A stretch of 64,000 nucleotides of DNA from Hymenobacter sp. H14-R3 (GTDB taxonomy: Bacteria > Bacteroidota > Bacteroidia > Cytophagales > Hymenobacteraceae), in contig NZ_JASITD010000002.1 of the NCBI RefSeq assembly GCF_030063445.1, positions 78,334-142,333 of the forward strand. The letters are read 5' to 3'. The notes under the pieces are model-generated. The model saw only the letters and a list, made by a program, of their open reading frames with translations. It searched no databases and was not told where the DNA came from. This document shows positions 1-8,278 of this stretch, piece by piece. How positions within the stretch are numbered: position 1 is the first letter of the stretch; every line of letters begins with the position of its first letter. The position numbers were made by a program, and so were the translations under genes.

Positions 1-19
1 GAGCGCAACGCGCAAAAAA

Positions 20-53
20 GGCCCGCCGCTGAGATTCAGCGGCGGGCCTTTTT
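20..53. terminator. Bidirectional rho-independent terminator
   Basis: A perfect 13-base stem (arms 20-32 and 36-48) with a 3-base loop is flanked by a run of A on the left and of T on the right. It can therefore end transcription from both sides, including the minus-strand gene that stops at 71. Confidence 0.85.
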
Positions 54-70
54 GGTAATTTACTGCGCGA

Positions 71-1042
71 TTATTGCCCCAGCACGATGGCAAAAATCAG
101 CGGAGCCACGATGGTGGCGTCGCTTTCGATAATGAACTTTGGCGTGTTCTGGCCCAGCTTGCCCCAGGTAATTTTCTCGTTGGGCACGGCACCCGAGTAG
201 CTACCGTAGGAGGTAGTCGAGTCCGAAATCTGGCAGAAATAGCCCCACAGCGGCACGCTGGTGCGGCCCAGGTCCTGGTGCAGCATGGGCACCACGCAGA
301 TGGGGAAGTCGCCGGCAATGCCGCCGCCAATCTGGAAGAAGCCGACTTTGCTCTCGTTCGTGGCCTGCTTGGTGTACCAGTCGGCCAGGTAAATCATGTA
401 CTGGATGCCCGTGCGCATGGTGTGCACGTTCTTGATGTCGCCGGTGATGACGTGGCCGGCGTAGATATTGCCGAGCGTCGAGTCTTCCCAGCCGGGGCAG
501 ATGATGGGCAGGTTTTTCTCGGCTGCCGCCAGCATCCACGAATCTTTGGGGTCAATCTGGTAGTACTGCTCCAACTCGCCCGAGAGCAGAATCTGGTAGA
601 AGAATTCGTGGGGGAAATGGGCTTCGCCGGCCTTGTCGGCCTTCTCCCAAAACTTCAGTACCACGTGCTCCAGGCGGCGCATGGCCTCTTCCTCGGGGAT
701 GCAGGTGTCGGTTACGCGGTTCATGTGGCGGTCGAGCAGGGCCTGCTCATCGGCGGGTGTGAGGTCGCGGTAGTTGGGCACGCGCTCGTAGAAGTCGTGG
801 GCCACGAGGTTGAAGATATCCTCTTCGAGGTTGGCCCCGGTGCAGCTGATAATCTGCACTTTATCCTGCCGAATCAGCTCGGCCAGCTGAATCCCCATTT
901 CGGCGGTGCTCATGGCGCCGGCCAGGGTAATCATCATTTTGCCGCCTTCGGCGAGGTGCTTGTTGTAGCCATCGGCCGCGTCGATGAGGGCGGCGGCGTT
1001 GAAGTGGCGGTAGTGGTGCTTGAGGAAATTGGTGATTTGCAT
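71..1042 (-). CDS. Deoxyhypusine synthase-like protein
   Basis: The 323-residue protein belongs to the deoxyhypusine synthase (DS, COG1899) family of NAD-dependent aminobutyl-transfer enzymes. The Rossmann-type signature is visible around residues 35-75 (ITLAGAMSTAEMG, SCTGANLEED) and the C-terminal half has the family's GGG turn at 239-241 and WGK motif near 293. In eukaryotic and archaeal enzymes the turn is followed by the catalytic lysine (GGGxxKHH). Here it reads GGGIAGDF, so that lysine is missing. Bacteria have no eIF5A, so the substrate is unlikely to be that protein; a polyamine role is possible but inferred. The gene stands alone, with a terminator downstream and a palindromic repeat directly upstream of the start. 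Confidence 0.85.
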   Translation of the reverse strand: MQITNFLKHHYRHFNAAALIDAADGYNKHLAEGGKMMITLAGAMSTAEMGIQLAELIRQDKVQIISCTGANLEEDIFNLVAHDFYERVPNYRDLTPADEQALLDRHMNRVTDTCIPEEEAMRRLEHVVLKFWEKADKAGEAHFPHEFFYQILLSGELEQYYQIDPKDSWMLAAAEKNLPIICPGWEDSTLGNIYAGHVITGDIKNVHTMRTGIQYMIYLADWYTKQATNESKVGFFQIGGGIAGDFPICVVPMLHQDLGRTSVPLWGYFCQISDSTTSYGSYSGAVPNEKITWGKLGQNTPKFIIESDATIVAPLIFAIVLGQ

Positions 1043-1049
1043 ATTATTA

Positions 1050-1150
1050 AGCTGTTAGCTAATAGCTGCTAGCTGTTAGCTCTTGAGAGATTAAGCCTTG
1101 TAAGCTTTCTTGTACGAGAAGCCAATAGCTAGTGGCTATTAGCGAAAAGC
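1050..1150. repeat. Imperfect palindrome, AGCTGTTAGCT family
   Basis: The segment holds AGCTGTTAGCT-type units on the left (1050-1081) and inverted, diverged versions on the right (about 1120-1150, AATAGCTAGTGGCTATTAGC). It lies between the deoxyhypusine synthase-like gene and hslV. A better preserved member of the same family occurs at 51891-52030. Confidence 0.7.
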
Positions 1151-1695
1151 TAAGAAGCCGGCTCGGCGATAATCAAATTGTGATTGGTATAGATGCAGAT
1201 ATCGGCCGCGATGTGCAGGGCGTCTTCCACCATTTGGCGGGCCGTGAGGTGCGGGGCGTGCTTCTTGAGGGCCAGGGCGGCGGCCTGCGCATACATGGCG
1301 CCACTGCCAATGGCGGCCACGTCCATGTCGGGTTCCAGCACGTCGCCGGTGCCGCTCACGATGAGCAGCTCGTCCTTGTCGCAGACCACCATCATGGCTT
1401 CTAACTTGCGGAGGTACTGGTCTTTACGCCAGTCTTTGGCCAGCTCAATGGCGGCGCGCTTGAGGTTGTTGCCGTAGGCGACAAGCTTCTCCTCGAAGCG
1501 GTCGAGCAGCATGAACGCATCGGCGGTGGAGCCGGCAAAGCCGGTCACCACCTTGCCATCGTTGAGCTGGCGCACTTTGCGCACGTTGTTTTTGGCTACG
1601 GTCTTGTCCATCGTGGCCTGGCCGTCAGCCCCAAGGGCAATCTGGCCGTTGTGGCGCACGCCGAGCACGGTAGTGGAGCGAATTTTTGGGAGCAT
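1150..1695 (-). CDS. hslV: ATP-dependent protease peptidase subunit HslV
   Basis: HslV is the threonine-peptidase subunit of the HslUV (ClpQY) proteasome-like cytosolic protease. From the chosen start the protein is 181 residues and begins MLPKIRSTTVLG; the Thr-Thr pair at residues 8-9 matches the mature N-terminus of the family, followed by GADGQAT and GFAGSTADAF. An in-frame ATG 15 bases upstream exists, but a TAnnTTTG promoter box (1700-1707) overlaps that stretch, so the downstream ATG is preferred, giving a very short leader. The partner hslU is not in this window. Catalysis would use the N-terminal Thr after removal of the short propeptide. Confidence 0.93.
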   Translation of the reverse strand: MLPKIRSTTVLGVRHNGQIALGADGQATMDKTVAKNNVRKVRQLNDGKVVTGFAGSTADAFMLLDRFEEKLVAYGNNLKRAAIELAKDWRKDQYLRKLEAMMVVCDKDELLIVSGTGDVLEPDMDVAAIGSGAMYAQAAALALKKHAPHLTARQMVEDALHIAADICIYTNHNLIIAEPAS

Positions 1696-1699
1696 GGCG

Positions 1700-1707
1700 C
1701 AAAAATA
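1700..1707 (-). promoter_or_regulatory. Candidate -7 box (TATTTTTG) for hslV
   Basis: On the minus strand this reads TATTTTTG, which fits the Bacteroidota primary-sigma -7 consensus TAnnTTTG, only 4 bases before the hslV start. No convincing -33 TTG was found at the usual spacing. Confidence 0.45.
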
Positions 1708-1779
1708 CAACCCCCTACCCTAGCGGGCGCGCTCCTACCAAAACGGCCGGGCCGCTGGGCCCGGCCGCTTGGCACCGCT

Positions 1780-1846
1780 GTAGCGTGGCCGCTGCGAGTC
1801 CGCGCGTAGCAACGGCCCACGCGCGGACTCACAGCGTCCACGCTAC
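1780..1846. repeat. Palindrome with 28-base arms between hslV and the TonB receptor
   Basis: Arms 1780-1807 and 1819-1846 are inverted copies with three mismatches (GTAGCGTGGcCGCTG at the outer end), separated by an 11-base loop. A second short GC hairpin (about 1744-1767) lies next to it. It sits in the gap just after the end of the receptor gene and upstream of the hslV promoter. Confidence 0.75.
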
Positions 1847-1850
1847 CTCC

Positions 1851-4433
1851 CTAAAATTTCGCTTGCAGCTTGGCAAACAGCATCCGGCCGTTGCTGCCCA
1901 TTTGCACGGGGTCCCAGGCGCCGCCGGTTTCGGTGGCTTGGGGGTTGAAGAAATTGGGGTATTTATTGAACAGGTTGGAGCTGCCCAGCGACAGCCGCAG
2001 CTGGTTGGTGAGGGCGTAGCTCAGGGCCACATCGGTGGTGAGGCGCGGGTCGTAGCGGTTATTGTTGCCGTTGTAATCAATCAGCGTTATGCCGCCAAAC
2101 TCCACAAAGCGCACTAGCGCGCCGAAGCGGCCCAGGCTGTAGTCGAGGGTGAGGTTGACTTTGAAGGGCGGCGCGGAGGCTTTCACGAAGGCCTGCTCGC
2201 GGGCGCCGAAAAATGTTTCTTCCTTGCCGGCCAGCAGCGGCGTGGTTTGTACGCTGGTCACGTTCAGGCGGTTGAGATTGCCGGCCAGGGTAGTGGTGAG
2301 GCGGCCGCTGCCCACGCCCACGGTGTTGGCCAGCACGGCGTCGAGGCCCCAGGTGGTGGTAGAGGCGGCGTTGGCGAAGAACTGGGCCTGGCCCACGTTC
2401 AGGCTGGCCAGCGTGGCCCCAATGGCGCTATCGGTCTGGTCGAAGGTGCCCGTGAGCACAATGCGGTCCTGGATGTGGATGTAGTAGCCATCCACGGTGA
2501 AGGTGAAAATGGAGCCGGCGCGGCCCGTAATGCCCACGCTGGCCGAGCGCGACAGCTCGCGCGTGAGCGGCGGAATACCCACGGCCGTGGTCACCGGCCC
2601 GTTGTTGCGGTCGAGCAGAATATCCACCGGCTTACCCCCTACCACGTTGGTAAACACGGTGTTGAAGTTAATCTGGGCCAGCGAGGGCGCGCGGAAGCCG
2701 GTGCTCAGCGTGCCGCGCAGCGAAAAGGCGTCGCTGAGCTTGAGGCGGGTGGCCAGCTTGCCGGTTACGTTGCTGCCAAAGTCGCTGTAGTTTTCGAAGC
2801 GCACGGCGCCTTCTACCAGCCAGGCCTTGGTCACGTCCAGCTCGGCATCGGCATACACGCCGATGTTGTTACGGCTCGCCTTCAGCACGTTGCGCGGCTG
2901 AAAGCCGGGAAAGCCCTGCGACCCGCCCGCAATGCCCGAGTTGGGCGCGTAGTTGTTGTAGGAGCCCAGCTCGCCGGCAAAAATCTGGTACCATTCGCGG
3001 CGGTATTCGCTGCCGAAGGCCAGGTTGAGGCCCTGCCCCACCGTTTTGAAGCGCCGACTAATGTTGAGGTCTACCACATCTTGCTGGAGCTGGAAGCCGC
3101 CCGCGTCGAAGGTGGTGGGCGAGGCCGCGCCCAGCGTGGCGTTCAGCGTGTTTTTCACGCCGTAGTGAAAACGGTTCGAGCCGAAGCTATTGCTCAGGTC
3201 CACGTCCCAGGCCCCAAACGTGCCGCGCCCGCCCGCCGCGCCCTGCCCGTCAAAAATGGCGCTGGTGATGATGGGGTCGAAGCCGTTGGGGTAGAGCGTG
3301 GCGTTGCTGCGCGGGTTCGGAATGGGGTCGCCGTTGGCATCGCCAACGGTGGGGAAGCGCGTGTAGGCGTAGGCGTCGCCCCGGCGCACGTTGATGCCGC
3401 CAAACACGTAGGCGTAAATATTCTCGCTCAGCGGCAGCTTGCTGTTGAGATACACCGAGGTGTTGGTGGCCTTGGGGTCGCCGTACTCGCGGCGCTGAAT
3501 GCCGTCGGGGGCGGGCACGTTGGCGCGCTGGGTGTGCTGACGCTGGTTGAAATCGGCCGTCAGGTTCACGAAGCCCCCCTTGCCCACGGCCACGCCGTAG
3601 TTGGCATTAGCGTTGAAGTTGCCGCCGTCGAAGGTCTTATCATCGAAGCGGTACTTGGCCGTGTACGCGCCGTAGTTGGCGTTGGCGGTCAGCTCATTGG
3701 TGCTGGTTTTGAGCACGATGTTGATGACGCCCGCAATGGCATCGGAGCCGTACTGGGCCGACGCGCCGTCGCGCAGAATCTCGATGCGCTCGATGCTGGC
3801 CGCCGGAATCGTGTTGAGGTCGGTGCCGGTGTTGCCGCGGCCCCGCGAGCCAAACAGGTTGATGAGCGACGACTGGTGCCAGCGCTTGCCGTTCACGAGC
3901 ACCAGGGTTTGGTCGGGGCCCAGGCCGCGCAGGCTGGCGGGGTCCACGTGGTCGGCTCCGTCGGCCCCGGTCTGGCGGTTCGAGTTGAAGGAAGGGGCCA
4001 CGAATTGCAGCAGCTGGTTGACGTCGAGCTGGCCGGTTTTGGCCGTTACCTGCTGCACGTCAATGATATCGACCGGCGAGGGCGAGTCGGTAACGGAGCG
4101 GTTGAGGCTGCGCGAGCCCACCACCTGCACGTCGGCCAGCGCGGTGGAGTTGGCGGCCAGGCGTACCGTTAGCGCACCACCCTCGGCGCTCACCTCCTGG
4201 CTGGCGTAGCCCAGCGCGCTGATGAGCAGCCGGGGCTGGGCGGTGCGGGCGCGCAGCACAAAGCGGCCGTTGCCATCGGTGCCGGTGCCGTTGTTGGTGC
4301 CCTTTTCCACCACCGTGGCCCCGATAACGGGCCGGCCGGCGGCATCCTGCACCTGCCCCGCAAGGGTGCGCGCTTGGGCGTAGGCCGCACTTGTTACCAC
4401 AACGAAGGGCAAGATTAGTAGCTTATTTCTCAT
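1851..4433 (-). CDS. TonB-dependent outer-membrane receptor with carboxypeptidase-like N-domain
   Basis: The 860-residue protein starts with a signal peptide (MRNKLLILPFVVVTSAAYAQA). A carboxypeptidase-regulatory-like domain follows (about 22-105: GQVQDAAGRPVIGATV), then a plug domain (about 115-240: VTDSPSPVDIIDVQQ, ILRDGASAQYGSDAIAGVIN) and a C-terminal beta-barrel ending in Phe, as outer-membrane proteins do. This is the layout of Bacteroidota TonB-dependent transporters that import siderophores, vitamins, peptides or glycans with energy from TonB-ExbBD. There is no SusD partner beside it, so the substrate cannot be named. An insertion sequence lies 86 bases upstream, but the candidate promoter box (4460-4467) is between the two and intact. 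Confidence 0.92.
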   Translation of the reverse strand: MRNKLLILPFVVVTSAAYAQARTLAGQVQDAAGRPVIGATVVEKGTNNGTGTDGNGRFVLRARTAQPRLLISALGYASQEVSAEGGALTVRLAANSTALADVQVVGSRSLNRSVTDSPSPVDIIDVQQVTAKTGQLDVNQLLQFVAPSFNSNRQTGADGADHVDPASLRGLGPDQTLVLVNGKRWHQSSLINLFGSRGRGNTGTDLNTIPAASIERIEILRDGASAQYGSDAIAGVINIVLKTSTNELTANANYGAYTAKYRFDDKTFDGGNFNANANYGVAVGKGGFVNLTADFNQRQHTQRANVPAPDGIQRREYGDPKATNTSVYLNSKLPLSENIYAYVFGGINVRRGDAYAYTRFPTVGDANGDPIPNPRSNATLYPNGFDPIITSAIFDGQGAAGGRGTFGAWDVDLSNSFGSNRFHYGVKNTLNATLGAASPTTFDAGGFQLQQDVVDLNISRRFKTVGQGLNLAFGSEYRREWYQIFAGELGSYNNYAPNSGIAGGSQGFPGFQPRNVLKASRNNIGVYADAELDVTKAWLVEGAVRFENYSDFGSNVTGKLATRLKLSDAFSLRGTLSTGFRAPSLAQINFNTVFTNVVGGKPVDILLDRNNGPVTTAVGIPPLTRELSRSASVGITGRAGSIFTFTVDGYYIHIQDRIVLTGTFDQTDSAIGATLASLNVGQAQFFANAASTTTWGLDAVLANTVGVGSGRLTTTLAGNLNRLNVTSVQTTPLLAGKEETFFGAREQAFVKASAPPFKVNLTLDYSLGRFGALVRFVEFGGITLIDYNGNNNRYDPRLTTDVALSYALTNQLRLSLGSSNLFNKYPNFFNPQATETGGAWDPVQMGSNGRMLFAKLQAKF

Positions 4434-4459
4434 GCGTTTACATAGCTGACGGTGAGCGC

Positions 4460-4467
4460 CAAATGTA
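4460..4467 (-). promoter_or_regulatory. Candidate -7 box (TACATTTG) for the TonB receptor
   Basis: The minus-strand reading TACATTTG matches TAnnTTTG, 26 bases before the receptor start. It lies on the gene side of the IS element, 53 bases from its left end, so the insertion did not remove the core promoter. Confidence 0.5.
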
Positions 4468-4520
4468 CACGTGTTTCCAGATTATCACCTATGACTTGGA
4501 GGTGCATAATGGCATAAAAT

Positions 4521-5570
4521 TAGGACTTACGCAAAAGCCAGTGTTGGCTGCATTAATTCATGGCGCATATACGCATCCAAAAACCCTTGTTTAAGTTGAT
4601 AAACAGTCTTTTTGGTCTGGTAGGCGGCTTGTTTGAGACAGGTCCAGGCGCGCACGGCCAGGGCAATGTGGTTGCGCTGGCTGCGGGCCAGTCGGCACTG
4701 GCAGGCCTGCACGCCGGTAAGTTGTTTGAGTTCGCGATGAAACTGCTCAATGGTCCAGCGGACACTGCTTTCTTGTTCAGCAGCGGCCGTGTTCAAGGGC
4801 TCGACCTCGTTGGTGAGGAGGTAGTCCGTCCGGTGGGGAGACACCAGTACGCGGAAAAGTTTCAGTTTGCAGTCTTTCGGCATACCCTTCACTTTCAGGA
4901 TTTTGCCGGTTTCTACTTCTGCTGCCGACCAGTACAGGCAAGCCACGGGCTGGTAGGGCTGTTGGCCGCCGGAATCGTCGACGAGGCGGTTGCTTTTCAA
5001 CGGGCAGTAAAACGTTTTTTCTGCGTTGAGCAGCCATTTGAACAGGGCCGTGGTGGCGTACCAGCTGTCCATCAGCACGGTGCGATAGGGAATGCCGCGC
5101 GGGGCCAGTTGCGCCAGCATCTCGGCCACGTGGTCGAGCTTGGTCTTGCCGTCATTGTCGGGCGCGAAGAGGCGGTAGTCAATCAACCAGAACTGGTCGG
5201 TTTCGGGGTTGACGTACACGCAGGTGACCAGGCCGATGCCGGCAATCACGCCGTGGGCGTTGCCGCTGTACTGGCGGCGCACGAGTTCGATGCGGCGGCT
5301 GTGGTGTTTATCCAGCACCGTATCGTCAAACAAGACGTAGCCCCGCGCACTCAATACCACCTGCGGGCGCACCTGTTGCCAGAGCTGACGCGGCGTGAAG
5401 TGGCTGGTCTTGAGAAAGTAGCGCACGTTGTCGTGCGTCAGGCCCGCCAGATGCTCGGCCAGGTACGTGCCCGTATAATTCACCTGGCTGCTCACCAAAA
5501 ACTGCCCATAGAGTTGCGCCGTCACTTTCATGGCTTTTCTTTTCAAGTTACGCCTTTTGCGTAAGTTCTA
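4521..5570 (-). mobile_element. Complete insertion sequence (IS4/IS701-like), 1050 bp
   Basis: The element has terminal inverted repeats: the left end reads TAGGACTTACGCAAAAG and the right end, read inward, TAGAACTTACGCAAAAG (one mismatch in 17). Both ends are flanked by the 5-base direct repeat AAAAT (4516-4520 and 5571-5575), a likely target-site duplication. One transposase gene fills it. The intact ends, duplication and open frame suggest a recent and perhaps active copy. It lies between the TonB receptor and the terminator of the E2 gene. Confidence 0.9.
4527..5546 (-). CDS. DDE transposase, IS701/IS4-like
   Basis: The 339-residue protein has the layout of an RNase H-fold DDE transposase: FDDT (Asp74/75), LMDSWYAT (Asp160) and a C-terminal WTIEQFHRELKQ (Glu267, in the Y/W-x2-E-x6-K context typical of IS4-type enzymes). 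It would cut and join the ends of the surrounding element. An in-frame ATG five codons later (5531) is an alternative start. The stop codon lies inside the left terminal repeat. The exact IS family needs a database comparison; IS701-like is my best guess. Confidence 0.85.
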   Translation of the reverse strand: MKRKAMKVTAQLYGQFLVSSQVNYTGTYLAEHLAGLTHDNVRYFLKTSHFTPRQLWQQVRPQVVLSARGYVLFDDTVLDKHHSRRIELVRRQYSGNAHGVIAGIGLVTCVYVNPETDQFWLIDYRLFAPDNDGKTKLDHVAEMLAQLAPRGIPYRTVLMDSWYATTALFKWLLNAEKTFYCPLKSNRLVDDSGGQQPYQPVACLYWSAAEVETGKILKVKGMPKDCKLKLFRVLVSPHRTDYLLTNEVEPLNTAAAEQESSVRWTIEQFHRELKQLTGVQACQCRLARSQRNHIALAVRAWTCLKQAAYQTKKTVYQLKQGFLDAYMRHELMQPTLAFA

Positions 5571-5575
5571 AAAAT

Positions 5576-5607
5576 AAGAAAGTCAGCCGGTGAGGGCTGA
5601 CTTTCTT
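5576..5607. terminator. Terminator of the PDH E2 gene
   Basis: The arms AAGAAAGTCAGCC (5576-5588) and its inverse (5595-5607) form a 13-base stem with a 6-base loop, and the stem's own A/T ends provide a U-tract in either direction. It sits downstream of the minus-strand E2 gene and immediately next to the target duplication of the IS. Confidence 0.75.
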
Positions 5608-5651
5608 GGATAGCTAAGCTTCTTTTGCAGGTATTACCCTGACAACTAGCC

Positions 5652-7361
5652 TCAAATCAGCATCCGCATCGGGTCTTCGAGCAGGCTCTTCAGGGTTTGC
5701 AGGAAGGCCGCGCCGGTGGCGCCGTCTACCACGCGGTGGTCGCAGCTCAGCGTCACCTTCATGATGTTGCCGATGGCCAGCGCGCCATCCTTCACCACGG
5801 CGGTTTGCTTGATGCCACCTACGGCCAGAATGCAGGCATTCGGCTCGTTGATGATGGCGGTGAACTCATCAATGCCAAACATCCCCAAGTTACTGATAGT
5901 GAAGGTACTACCTTCCCACTCGGCGGGCTGCAATTTCTTGCTTTTGGCCTTGCCGGCCAGCTCCTTCACCTCGGTGGCAATCTGCGACAGGCCCTTGCCA
6001 TCCGCGTTGCGGACAACCGGCACGAGCAAGCCTTCGTCCACGGCCACGGCCACGCCGATGTGGATAAGCTTGTTCTGGCGAATCTTATCGCCGAGCCACG
6101 ACGAGTTAATAACCGGGTGCTGGCGCAGGGCCAGGGCCGAAGCCTTGAGCACCAAGTCGTTGAACGACAGCTTTACCGGCGATAGCTCGTTGAGCTTCAC
6201 GCGGGTTTCCATGGCCTTGTCCATCAGGATTTCCATCGTGAGATAGAAATGCGGGGCCGTGAACAAGCTCTCCGACAGGCGCTTGGCAATCACCTTGCGC
6301 ATCGACGACACCGGGGTATCGGTGTACGTGCCTTCGGCAGCGGCCGGAGCCGGGGCGGGCGCGGCAGCAGGCTTAGCCTGCGCTGACCCTTGGTTGGCGG
6401 CCGCCTGCTCGGGCAGGGCGGCCTGGATGTACTCGCTCGGGGCCGAGGCCGGCGCGGCGGCGGCCGGCGCAGCGGCTGGCTGGCTGGTGCTGGGCTGGGC
6501 GTCGGTGAGGTCGCGGGCTACGATGCGGCCGTTTTCGCCGCTGCCTTTGATTTGGCGCAGGTCGAGGCCTTTGTCCTTGGCGATGCTTTTGGCCAGGGGC
6601 GAGGCAATGAGGCGGCCGGTGCTGGCTTCGGCCTGCGGCGCGGCTTCGGCGGCGGGGGCAGCCGGGGCCGTTTCGGCCGGAGCCGGGGCCCCGCTTTGGC
6701 CACCTAGTAGAGCCTGAATATCAGCGCCTTCCTCGCCAATGATGGCCAGGATGCCGTCAACGGCTACGGCTTCGCCGGCCTTGGGGCCGGTGTAGAGCAG
6801 GGTGCCATCCTCGTAGTTTTCCAACTCCATAGTGGCTTTGTCGGTCTCGACTTCGGCCAGTACGTCGCCCGATTTTACCTTATCACCCACCTTTTTCAGC
6901 CAGGCGGCAATGGTGCCTTCGGTCATGGTATCGCTCATTTTGGGCATGCGCACTACCGTGGCTTTTTTGCCATTGGCGGGCGCGGCGGCGGCGGCCGGGG
7001 CAGGCGCAGCAGCAGCCTGGGGAGCCGGGGCTGGCGCGGCAGGTGCCGGCACGGGCGCCGCGGCGGCCGGCGCGGGGGTGCTACCACCGCCCTGGCCGTT
7101 GAGCAGGGCCGAAATATCTTCGCCTTCCTTGCCCACAATGGCCAGTACGCCATCTACGGGTACAGAATCTTTCTCTTTGGGGCCGATGTAGAGCAGGATG
7201 CCGTCCTCGTAGTTTTCCAGCTCCATAGTGGCCTTGTCGGTCTCGACTTCGGCCAGGATGTCGCCAGCTTTCACTTTGTCGCCTACTTTCTTGAGCCAGG
7301 CCGCGATAACCCCTTCGGTCATCGTGTCGCTCATTTTCGGCATTTTGATAATTTCGGCCAT
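5652..7361 (-). CDS. pdhC: Pyruvate dehydrogenase E2, dihydrolipoamide acetyltransferase, two lipoyl domains
   Basis: E2 is the core of the pyruvate dehydrogenase complex and transfers acetyl groups from lipoyl-lysine to CoA. The 569-residue product has two biotinyl/lipoyl domains (about 1-80 and 135-215), each with the lipoylation motif ETDKATME. They are separated by Ala/Pro linkers. A peripheral-subunit-binding domain follows (about 255-295: ASPLAKSIAKDKG, GENGRIVARDL), then the catalytic domain with DHRVVDG near residue 541. The start MAEIIKMPKMSD is chosen because a good promoter (7388-7418) lies just upstream and overlaps the only earlier ATG. The E3 partner is encoded at 34164-35558; E1 is not in the window. 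Confidence 0.95.
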   Translation of the reverse strand: MAEIIKMPKMSDTMTEGVIAAWLKKVGDKVKAGDILAEVETDKATMELENYEDGILLYIGPKEKDSVPVDGVLAIVGKEGEDISALLNGQGGGSTPAPAAAAPVPAPAAPAPAPQAAAAPAPAAAAAPANGKKATVVRMPKMSDTMTEGTIAAWLKKVGDKVKSGDVLAEVETDKATMELENYEDGTLLYTGPKAGEAVAVDGILAIIGEEGADIQALLGGQSGAPAPAETAPAAPAAEAAPQAEASTGRLIASPLAKSIAKDKGLDLRQIKGSGENGRIVARDLTDAQPSTSQPAAAPAAAAPASAPSEYIQAALPEQAAANQGSAQAKPAAAPAPAPAAAEGTYTDTPVSSMRKVIAKRLSESLFTAPHFYLTMEILMDKAMETRVKLNELSPVKLSFNDLVLKASALALRQHPVINSSWLGDKIRQNKLIHIGVAVAVDEGLLVPVVRNADGKGLSQIATEVKELAGKAKSKKLQPAEWEGSTFTISNLGMFGIDEFTAIINEPNACILAVGGIKQTAVVKDGALAIGNIMKVTLSCDHRVVDGATGAAFLQTLKSLLEDPMRMLI

Positions 7362-7387
7362 CGGAATTACAGATTGGGATTGAGGGC

Positions 7388-7418
7388 CAAAATTAGCCGC
7401 CAAAAAGTGGGGAAACAA
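7388..7418 (-). promoter_or_regulatory. Promoter of the E2 gene (TTG-N20-TAATTTTG)
   Basis: On the minus strand TTG (7416-7418) is followed after 20 bases by TAATTTTG (7388-7395). This fits the Bacteroidota TTTG / TAnnTTTG arrangement closely and puts the transcript start about 20 bases before the E2 start codon. Confidence 0.65.
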
Positions 7419-7447
7419 TTGGCCTTTCGGCCGGTGGGTTGCCTAAG

Positions 7448-8071
7448 TTAGGAAGCAGCCCCCAAGTGGCTTACGTCTAAAAAGTTGCGAATGGTGTAGT
7501 GCGCGCCCGTGTAGTGCAGCTTGTAGAGGCAGAGGTTCTGGTGCTCAAAGCCATCCATGCAGCTGAGCGGGTAGCCCAGGAGCTGGCACAGCAGCACGCG
7601 CAGGGCGCGCCCATGCAGGCACACGAGCACGATTTCATCGTGGGGCCGGCTTTGCAGCAGCTCGATAAACGGGCGCTGGCGGGCGGCTACTTCGGCCGGG
7701 CTTTCGCCGCCGGGCAGGCGGGCGTGGTCGTTGCCGAGCGTCCACTCGGTGAGCACCTGGCCGTATTCGGCGTCTTCCTGGGGCGTGATGCGGCTGCCCT
7801 CGCGGTTGCCCCAGCTTATTTCGTTGAGGCCCAGGTGGCGCTCGTGGGGCAGGCCGGCCTCAATAAACTGCTGCACCGATTGCTGGGTGCGCTTGAGGCC
7901 TGAGGTGTAGACGCGGGCAAACGGCACCTCCTTATACACGGCCCAAAACTGGGCGGCTTGCGCCCGGCCCCGGTCGTTGAGGTCGGAGTCGATGCCACTG
8001 CCCTGCACAATGCCCTGCACGTTGAAGTCGGTTTGGCCGTGGCGAAGAAGGTAGAGTTGCTGAACTGGCAC
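7448..8071 (-). CDS. Histidine phosphatase family protein (phosphoglycerate mutase-like)
   Basis: The protein has the histidine phosphatase RHG motif at its N-terminus (LYLLRHGQTDFN), the downstream LNEISWGNREG segment and a second catalytic His in VCLHGRALRVLL. This fits the cobC/PGAM-like branch that removes phosphate from small metabolites; the substrate cannot be predicted. No ATG lies close upstream of the motif, so the GTG at 8071 is taken as start (207 residues). The frame stays open far upstream through a palindromic repeat and part of the opposite-strand thioesterase gene, which I regard as accidental. It is divergent to the men cluster. Confidence 0.85.
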   Translation of the reverse strand: MPVQQLYLLRHGQTDFNVQGIVQGSGIDSDLNDRGRAQAAQFWAVYKEVPFARVYTSGLKRTQQSVQQFIEAGLPHERHLGLNEISWGNREGSRITPQEDAEYGQVLTEWTLGNDHARLPGGESPAEVAARQRPFIELLQSRPHDEIVLVCLHGRALRVLLCQLLGYPLSCMDGFEHQNLCLYKLHYTGAHYTIRNFLDVSHLGAAS

Positions 8072-8148
8072 GGGCGGAAGCGGAGTAGTTTTGCCGAACA
8101 ATGCCGTAAAGTACGGGTTGGCTATTCGTTGTTCGCGTAAAAATCGAT

Positions 8149-8249
8149 TGTCATTGCGAGCGCAGCGCGGCAATCGCACCAGCACGATGGCTGAACGACT
8201 GGCGCGAGTATCGTGCGGATACGATTGCCGCACTGCGCTCGCAATGACA
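8149..8249. repeat. Palindrome, TCATTGCGAGCGCA family
   Basis: Arms 8149-8176 and 8222-8249 are inverted 28-base copies with one mismatch, beginning TGTCATTGCGAGCGCAG. Inside them GCACGAT and ATCGTGC form a further inner pair. It occupies the divergent region between the phosphatase and the thioesterase gene. A perfect 34-base-arm relative lies at 17962-18073. Confidence 0.9.
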
Positions 8250-8278
8250 GACGATTTTAGCCCAACACAATCAAAAGA

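Noticed and set aside
74..4172. Long plus-strand open frames opposite the deoxyhypusine synthase-like and TonB receptor genes.
   Set aside because: They are antisense shadows of well supported genes in GC-rich DNA; composition is biased to His, Gly and Val and no domain is visible.
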